Assembly: GCA_015478945.1 (NCBI GenBank)
Contig: JABUQX010099482.1
Coordinates: 15,001-27,800 of the forward strand
Direction of reading: 5' to 3'
DNA length: 12,800 bases
DNA from: Trachelipus rathkii
Lineage: Eukaryota; Arthropoda; Malacostraca; Isopoda; Trachelipodidae
Shown: positions 7,241-12,800 of the stretch, piece by piece
Layout of the letters: the number at the start of each line of letters is the position of its first letter
Numbering within the stretch: position 1 is the stretch's first letter
Made by a program: the position numbers and the translations under genes
The notes under the pieces: model-generated
Database searches by the model: none
Seen by the model: the letters and a program-made list of their open reading frames with translations, nothing else
Told to the model about the DNA's origin: nothing

Positions 7241-8038
7241 GTAAGGGCTAGCCTCCTTTCGTTACTCCTCCCTTTTGTCTTGTACCAATTTCTAATTTTC
7301 TTCATACCTCTAATTTTTGTTCTCTGGGTGTGTATCTCGTACTCTTCCTCTTCCTTAAATGGTGACATCTCAATGTCTATTATTTTCCAATCTTTATTCC
7401 ACTTTTCATGGTACGATCTCTTATCTGCACTTCTAATTTTGATTCACTCTTAGCCTGATGAACTCTCTCTCCATTCTCTCACCTAATTTTAAAATCATCT
7501 CTTTCATTTTCTCCTAGCTTTCTCTCGGGTGTCTACAGGTCCTATTACAAGTTTCCTTCTGTATGTGGATTTCTCTGGGTTTTAGTCATTTAATCTTGTT
7601 AAATAACCCTTTTAAACCCAACTCTTCCATTCCTCTCAAAAATACCTCCAACTTCCCTAACCTGTAGACAATTTAAACATTTTAACCTGACTTTATATTC
7701 TTAGTAGTGAAAGAGTATAATCTATAACTCTATATAACTGTTGGTCCTACATATTATCTCAAATGGAGTTTGGAATATTGTGTTTTTCTAGTTACGAGAT
7801 ATATTTTTCTTGTCGCTCAGTTACTCCACTTATGTAAAGATCTTGTTCTGACATTCGGGGTGGTTCCGGTTCCACCCCACCCATCTTTTGGATTGGGTTG
7901 AAAGGACTAAGGTGATAAGGGAGTACATATAAACCCTCCGTCATTCTCTGGGCGTACGTGTATCTGTGACACACTACAATTTTATAATGTTAATACAACT
8001 TTTGGCAAGTTCTTAAAGGAAAGGTGTTTACGACTCTC
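7241..8038. other. Pyrimidine-rich decayed sequence, possibly more of the RT remnant
   Basis: T/C-rich + strand with several short open stretches and no firm motif. A reading SPSFLSGVYRS near 7520-7555 could be the 'SSFLSGRS' segment of jockey-like RT, but it is too short to count. A minus-strand reading (7792-7974) is open for 60 codons with no recognised product. GGGGTGG (7857-7863) and CCACCCC (7872-7878) make a perfect 7-bp stem around an 8-base loop, TTCCGGTT. Confidence 0.35.
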
Positions 8039-8218
8039 TTAATCCTCCACCATTGTTCTTCTGTGGCTCGGATGACCAGGAAGGTACCATTATTTCACAA
8101 ATATAGTGCAAGTATTGGTAACTAAAGGTTCATTCATTATCGTGTCTATTTTTTCCCACCACTTCTCTTCTGTGAAACTCCTTGGTTCATCTTATCTCCT
8201 GCTGTATATGACCTTTTG
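8039..8218. repeat. Tandem duplication unit 1 (180 bp)
   Basis: It starts with TTAATCCTCCACC, as does the next unit exactly 180 bases later. Shared landmarks in the same order are TTTCACAA, AGTATTGGT, TTCATT, AAACTCCTT, TTCATCTT and TCTCCT. Divergence is considerable, so the duplication is old. Confidence 0.65.
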
Positions 8219-8398
8219 TTAATCCTCCACCGATGCTTCTAACTCTAGGACACATTAGTGGCCTTTGCTTTCACAATGAAATATTCGTAGTATTGGTGTA
8301 AACTCAGTTCATTTCATTTGGGTGTAATCCTCTCTTTCCTTCAGTTCTTCTGGTTAAACTCCTTGTGTTCATCTTGTATCTCCTCCTGGTCATCAATC
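8219..8398. repeat. Tandem duplication unit 2 (180 bp)
   Basis: It repeats the landmark order of the unit at 8039, with small insertions (for example AAACTCCTTGTGTTCATCTTG for AAACTCCTTGGTTCATCTT). I see no third unit on either side. Function is unknown. Confidence 0.65.
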
Positions 8399-8554
8399 TT
8401 CTTCCCTTTAAAACAACCACGTCTACTTCCCCCGCTTGACGGAATTGGATAACAAGAGATTGTTGGTGAGGTTTACTTTCAATTTGTTGGTTTCTTTTAA
8501 GCTGCGACTTTAATACTTTGGGTAGCTTTAATAGGTGCGGTGTATAAATATCAA
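8399..8554. other. Short spacer without recognised features
   Basis: Mixed composition, less AT-rich at 8415-8460. No gene, repeat or RNA signal is seen. Confidence 0.4.
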
Positions 8555-8640
8555 ATATATATTATAACTATAATACTATATATATATATATATATATATA
8601 ATACATATAGTTATAATTATATATATAAGTATCATATATA
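8555..8640. repeat. (TA)n array, interrupted
   Basis: TA dinucleotides with ATAACTATAATA interruptions. ACTATAATACTATA and ATAGTTATAATTATA form loosely symmetric arms around the pure TA core. Confidence 0.85.
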
Positions 8641-8819
8641 TGTAAAACAAAAATAGAGTATAATTTAGAGAAGTTGTCTGCTTCTTTTCTTCAAATTTGT
8701 AAAAATAATTCGTAAATTCTTAATGCCTTTAAGCGCATTTATTTCAATATTAAATCTCCGACTTTTTCAACAAAATAAACCAAAAGGAATCTCAGAAGAA
8801 GATTATTGGATCTTATTTA

Positions 8820-9045
8820 GTATTATATATTTTATAATATATATAATATATATATATATATATAGTATATAATTATATATTATAATATATATTAATATTT
8901 AATTTGTATGTATTAAAATTATATATATAGTATATAAATATATATTATATATATATTAAATTATATAGTATAATATCATATTATATATATTATATATATA
9001 CTATAATATATATTCTATAATTATTATATATATATATAAATTACA
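8820..9045. repeat. (TA)n / TAATAT array
   Basis: About 225 bases of nearly pure A/T, with ATAGTATA and TATTAATATT variants and one less regular patch near 8895-8925. Confidence 0.85.
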
Positions 9046-9146
9046 GGTATACACCAATATGCACTCATAATTACTCATATATAATAATAAATATACAAAC
9101 TACATATACATAATATGTGAGAATGCATACCTACTTCCTCTCCGCT

Positions 9147-9345
9147 ACATATAATATATAATATATATTATATATGATATATATATATAGTATTATATAT
9201 AAATATATATCGTATAGTATATAGATATAATTATATATTATATATATATATAGTTCCCTACATAATACATACATACATATTTTAAGTCATTATATACATA
9301 TATATAGTATATACTATCGGATATAATATTATATATCTATATAAA
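9147..9345. repeat. (TA)n array with ACAT interruption
   Basis: Imperfect TA units, with a break at about 9253-9290 containing ACATACATACAT, then further TA with ATAGTATATACTAT. Confidence 0.85.
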
Positions 9346-9462
9346 CTGATAATAACTCAATAGAAGAAAATCTAAGGAAGATAAATGAACGATTTCTTCT
9401 GGCACGTTCATACACAAAACATACATTAAAAAAAATCCTTGTAACTTAAAACAATGGGTAAA

Positions 9463-9508
9463 TTTTTTTAAACCAATATGTTTTTTTTTTTTTTTTTTTT
9501 TAAACCAA
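9463..9508. repeat. Poly(T) tract flanked by 14-base direct repeat
   Basis: A 21-base T run (9481-9501). TTTTTTTAAACCAA occurs at 9463-9476 and again at 9495-9508, so the T run is bracketed by two AAACCAA motifs. It might be a local slippage duplication. Confidence 0.5.
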
Positions 9509-9555
9509 GGTTTAACTACTAAAAGAAACAGTTTTTTATTTTTGCTTTTATTTTT

Positions 9556-9557
9556 GC

Positions 9558-9596
<39 letters not shown>

Positions 9597-9660
9597 TATT
9601 ATTATTATATATTATTATTATTAGTGTTGTCGTTCTCTTCACTAATAATTTAATGATTAT
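9556..9660. repeat. (ATT)n microsatellite
   Basis: About a dozen or more ATT units at 9559-9595, then imperfect units to 9625, ending in ordinary AT-rich DNA. Confidence 0.85.
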
Positions 9661-10163
9661 ATTATTTTTATTTTATTTTTTTTTTCTTTTCTAATTAAAA
9701 ATAAAAATAAAGTGTTCTAAATCTCTAAATGAAGTAAATAGGTAATACGTCCAAATTATATCTAATTACATAGTATATAAATGAGACAAAAAAATATACA
9801 TCAATTTTAGAAAATGCATAACATGAAAATACGATAACAATAATCAAAACTATTATTACAACTTTTAATATTTTTTTATTTTAGTTAGAAATTGTCAATT
9901 ATTTTTCTAAAAGGAATATTCCGTGGTATGTTACGTAGGCGATGCTTTAAATTGATTTCTTATTTATAGATAGCTCTCATGTTTATAATTTCTTGCAGCC
10001 ATGGGGTGAAGGACATTGTCCTAAACCTTCAATTTTCAATTATGTTACATATTTATTCTTTTGATTTCACCATTCACCTCGTTTTCACTATCATTTTATT
10101 GATTAGTTTATCTTTCTTATATACTTTTTACCCTCTAGGAAAGCAAGCTAGTTTTATTCTTAC
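9661..10163. other. AT-rich stretch, no recognised gene
   Basis: A 62-codon reading from 9979 is strongly hydrophobic and T-driven, with no recognised family. No RNA or repeat signal is seen apart from T runs near 9669-9680. Confidence 0.45.
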
Positions 10164-10300
10164 ATGAATCATCTTTTCTTCACTCTTCGACATAAGGAAC
10201 ATTTGCAATTTGTTAGATGTTCTGAAAGATCTACTTTTTCTTCCCTCATATTATTTAGATTTTTCCTTAATGACTTTATGAACAATTTACTTAAAGTTGT
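10164..10300 (+). mobile_element. Possible RT remnant, PQGS-to-IND segment
   Basis: The frame from 10164 reads CSERSTFSSLILFRFFLNDF (10218-10277). Set against the non-LTR RT pattern 'VPQGSVLSPxLFLLFINDL', it keeps the Ser after the PQG position, the Ser-x-Leu-x-Leu-Phe run and Asn-Asp, with one extra residue. Codon by codon, CCT CAA GGA TCT could have become TCT GAA AGA TCT by few changes. The YADD box that should follow a dozen residues later is not recognisable. This is one short motif, so it could be chance in a T-rich reading. Confidence 0.3.
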
Positions 10301-10510
10301 TTTTATCAGTTATTTTAAATCTTATCCACTACATCAACATTGCAATTATTATTTTTTAGTTTTCTAAATTACTTCCTTCTTGTAGATGTTACTTAGTGTC
10401 TGGAATTACATATCTATATTATTTTAATTTTTTTATATACAAATATGCCATGACTCACTGCAGGACTCTAATCAAAACCCTCTTATTATTTATTAGACAT
10501 GTCGTTTTCA

Positions 10511-10670
10511 TATATATTATTATATTATATATATATATATATATATTGATATTATATATATATTATTATTATATTATATATTATATATATATAAAGATAT
10601 ATATTAGTATATATATATATATTATAAAGTATATTATATTATATTATTATTATTATATATATATTATTAT

Positions 10671-10726
<56 letters not shown>

Positions 10727-10740
10727 GTACTGTAGAATAT
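10511..10740. repeat. (TA)n / (TTA)n array
   Basis: About 230 bases alternating TA and TTA/ATT units, with single-base interruptions such as TTGATATT at about 10546 and AAAG at 10592 and 10626. The apparent protein reading through it (Tyr/Ile repeats) is a by-product of the repeat. Confidence 0.9.
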
Positions 10741-11609
10741 ATTCTTCCAAAATCTTTTATTCTTTTCAACCTCATTGACAAAACATAATGATTTTTTTAA
10801 CCACTAAATTTTGTTTGATATTTAAGCATTTGAGCAGTTTGCTTTCGTTTTTCTCATTTTATGGTTACTGATATCATTCAATTTTCCCATTGGTTTCTAA
10901 GGATAACTTTCTTCTTACCATAGCACGTTTTAGTTTCTATCAGTTACTAAACCTTTCCTTATAAAACAGGCATATTTTTTGACTTTCCCATTGTTATTTC
11001 TCCAGTACTCTCTACTTCCTGCAACGTCATTAGCATTGCAATTTCTTTCCAAAAGCAGATTAATTTAATTGCAACATCTTTACACCCATCTTTCGTGTTT
11101 GTTAGTTTTTCCATAATACATCAAATATTTCTGTTATTTTACTTAAAACAAAAACTCGTGTAAAAGGGCAATCAGTTGAGTTGTGTCAGCAACTCATTTC
11201 AACTTCCATGTTTTTATTTTTTTATATACCAATAATATCTTATTTTAGCATGTTTTCTCTTCTATATATATACAGGCATCGATCTTCTTCTCTGTAATTA
11301 TCCATTTTATTCAGAAGTTAGTTAATAATTTATCTTCTCTTTCCTAGTGATACTTGCAAGTGGCAGCAAATCGATGATGGGTCCCTCATTAATATTACTT
11401 TAATGCTCTTGAGATATAACTTTAAGTTCATTTGGGGATTTGATTTTAAATCCATCATAACGGTCTGTTGATTGTTGCCTTTCTAATATTTCCGAATAAC
11501 TTCTTTCGCTAATTTATCATTATTTATTGTTTATCTATCGTAATCCATTTCATTTGTTCCACTGTTAGAGCTCATATTTCTTATTAAATGTCAACACTAC
11601 TTTTGGAGA

Positions 11610-11610
<1 letters not shown>
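10741..11610. other. T-rich intergenic stretch
   Basis: No gene recognised. GAGTTG (11178-11183) and CAACTC (11190-11195) form a 6-bp stem around TGTCAG, extended by AGTT and AACT with a 5-base bulge. T runs occur at 11218-11224 and elsewhere. Nothing else stands out. Confidence 0.5.
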
Positions 11611-11647
<37 letters not shown>

Positions 11648-11660
11648 TATATATATATTA
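11611..11660. repeat. (TA)n array
   Basis: Clean TA units, broken once by a G (TATAGTATA), following GGAGAGGATATA. Confidence 0.9.
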
Positions 11661-11687
11661 TGTTGGTTATAGCAAGAAGAAAGGGTA

Positions 11688-11764
11688 TTATATATATACA
11701 TATTATTAAGTTATATATATAAAGGTATGGTTATTATGGTTAAGCATTATTGAGCATATAAGAG

Positions 11765-11803
<39 letters not shown>

Positions 11804-11813
11804 GCAGTAGAAA

Positions 11814-11876
<63 letters not shown>

Positions 11877-11900
11877 ATCTATATATATATATATGTATAT
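11688..11900. repeat. (TA)n arrays with short spacers
   Basis: TA blocks separated by short non-repetitive spacers (for example 11720-11768, with AAGGTATGGTTATTATGGTTAAG, and 11801-11812). The longest block is about 11819-11895. Confidence 0.85.
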
Positions 11901-12478
11901 TCGGGACTTTAAAATTTTGGGTAGATCAGTTTTTATTTTTTAATACGTAAACTAATTTCTTGTACTAAACTTTACTGAATTAGTAGATGCTCTATTCCGA
12001 TAATTTTATTGAAAGTTTTTAAACTGAAATTTTGGAATAACTTTAATTTTCATTCGATCTTCACGAATTAAAGAACAGGAGGTGCAATTCTAGGGACTTT
12101 GCAACATCTATTCTCCCAAAAAAGTTAATAAATCTAGAACAATTTGCTTTTCTTTTATGATATTATTTTGAAGAAGAATAAATCTGAAAATTCTATTTAA
12201 AAACATCACTCGTAGGTAGATTTTTATCGAAATATTGACACTCAAATTCTCTGACTAACATGTCACTGCAAAACTTTTTGCTATACAGAAAAAAAAATCA
12301 ATAACGTATTTTAAGAGCTCATTCAATTTGGCTTTTTGCTTTTTATTTCATATAGATTGGATGAGGAAATTTAGAAAATTATTGCAAATTGTTAACTTAA
12401 TAATTTTCAAAGAAAATAAACGACTCCAATCCTTATCCGAAAGTATTCAAATTCGATCCCAGTTGACATGGAATTGCT
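11901..12478. other. AT-rich intergenic stretch
   Basis: No gene, RNA or repeat recognised. A reading from 12328 runs into the next TA array and has no family resemblance. Confidence 0.5.
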
Positions 12479-12716
12479 CATATATATATATATTATATAT
12501 ATATATACATACATATTATTATATTATTATTAAGTTACTATTGTTATATATATATACTAAGGTTAATTATTATTACAGTTAATATAGTTATAGTTAGTTA
12601 TATATTATATATTATTAGTTATAATATATATATATATATTGGTTGTTATTATTATTATATATATTACATATTATTATTATTTATATATATTTATATATTA
12701 CATACATATTAGTTAT
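12479..12716. repeat. (TA)n / (TTA)n array
   Basis: About 240 bases of TA and ATT units, including TAGTTATAGTTAGTTATA (12585-12602), then TATATT and ACATATT interruptions. The last 84 bases of the window after it show no recognised feature. Confidence 0.85.
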
Positions 12717-12800
12717 TGAAGTAACGAAAAACGTTTGAAAGGTCGATAAACGCGAAAACCGTTAAACACCCAAAATCTAATGGAACCCAGCTGCACACTG

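Noticed and set aside
10396..10788. 130-codon ORF with Tyr/Ile repeats
   Set aside because: It is a translation of the TA/TTA array and not a real protein.
12328..12582. 84-codon ORF running into a TA array
   Set aside because: The second half is repeat-derived and the first half has no family resemblance.
1..12800. CRISPR array, tRNA genes or an operon
   Set aside because: Direct repeats with unique spacers, cloverleaf-capable sequences and clustered intact ORFs were not seen.

Overview
This window looks like a non-coding, repeat-rich stretch of an AT-rich animal genome. There is no prokaryotic gene organisation and no long intact ORF. Dinucleotide (TA)n arrays take up roughly one seventh of the window (estimated by eye). 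Recognisable protein similarity comes from decayed transposons plus one plausible spliced exon. The jockey-like reverse transcriptase (RT) remnants and a chitin-binding (CBM14) exon suggest an invertebrate. An arthropod, perhaps a decapod crustacean, is my best guess, but this rests on recalled family resemblance and no marker gene confirms it.

Layout. Positions 1-180 hold a more GC-balanced island with a coding-like frame and two GAAA-loop hairpins. A TA array (190-473) follows, then an island with a 56-codon ORF (481-651) and a second TA array (946-1096). Positions 1360-2300 are a jockey-like non-LTR retrotransposon copy with a stop, two frameshifts and a large internal deletion that joins RT motif A to the C-terminal region. 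Positions 2626-2765 are a period-3 low-complexity island. Positions 2819-2920 look like a CBM14 (peritrophin-A) exon followed by a GTGAGT donor. Positions 3715-3995 are the C-terminal dimerisation region of a hAT transposase. A 45-bp inverted repeat lies at 4369-4415.

The right half is more decayed. A second RT remnant (6985-7240, perhaps to about 7460) and a possible third block (10164-10300) lie on the + strand. Between them are a diverged 180-bp tandem duplication (8039-8398) and several large TA arrays. TA/TTA arrays dominate 8555-9345, 10511-10740 and 11611-12716.

The genes do not work together as a system. The one candidate host-coding piece is the CBM14 exon, whose neighbouring exons are not recognisable here. 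I found no RNA gene, CRISPR array, operon or undescribed multi-gene system.
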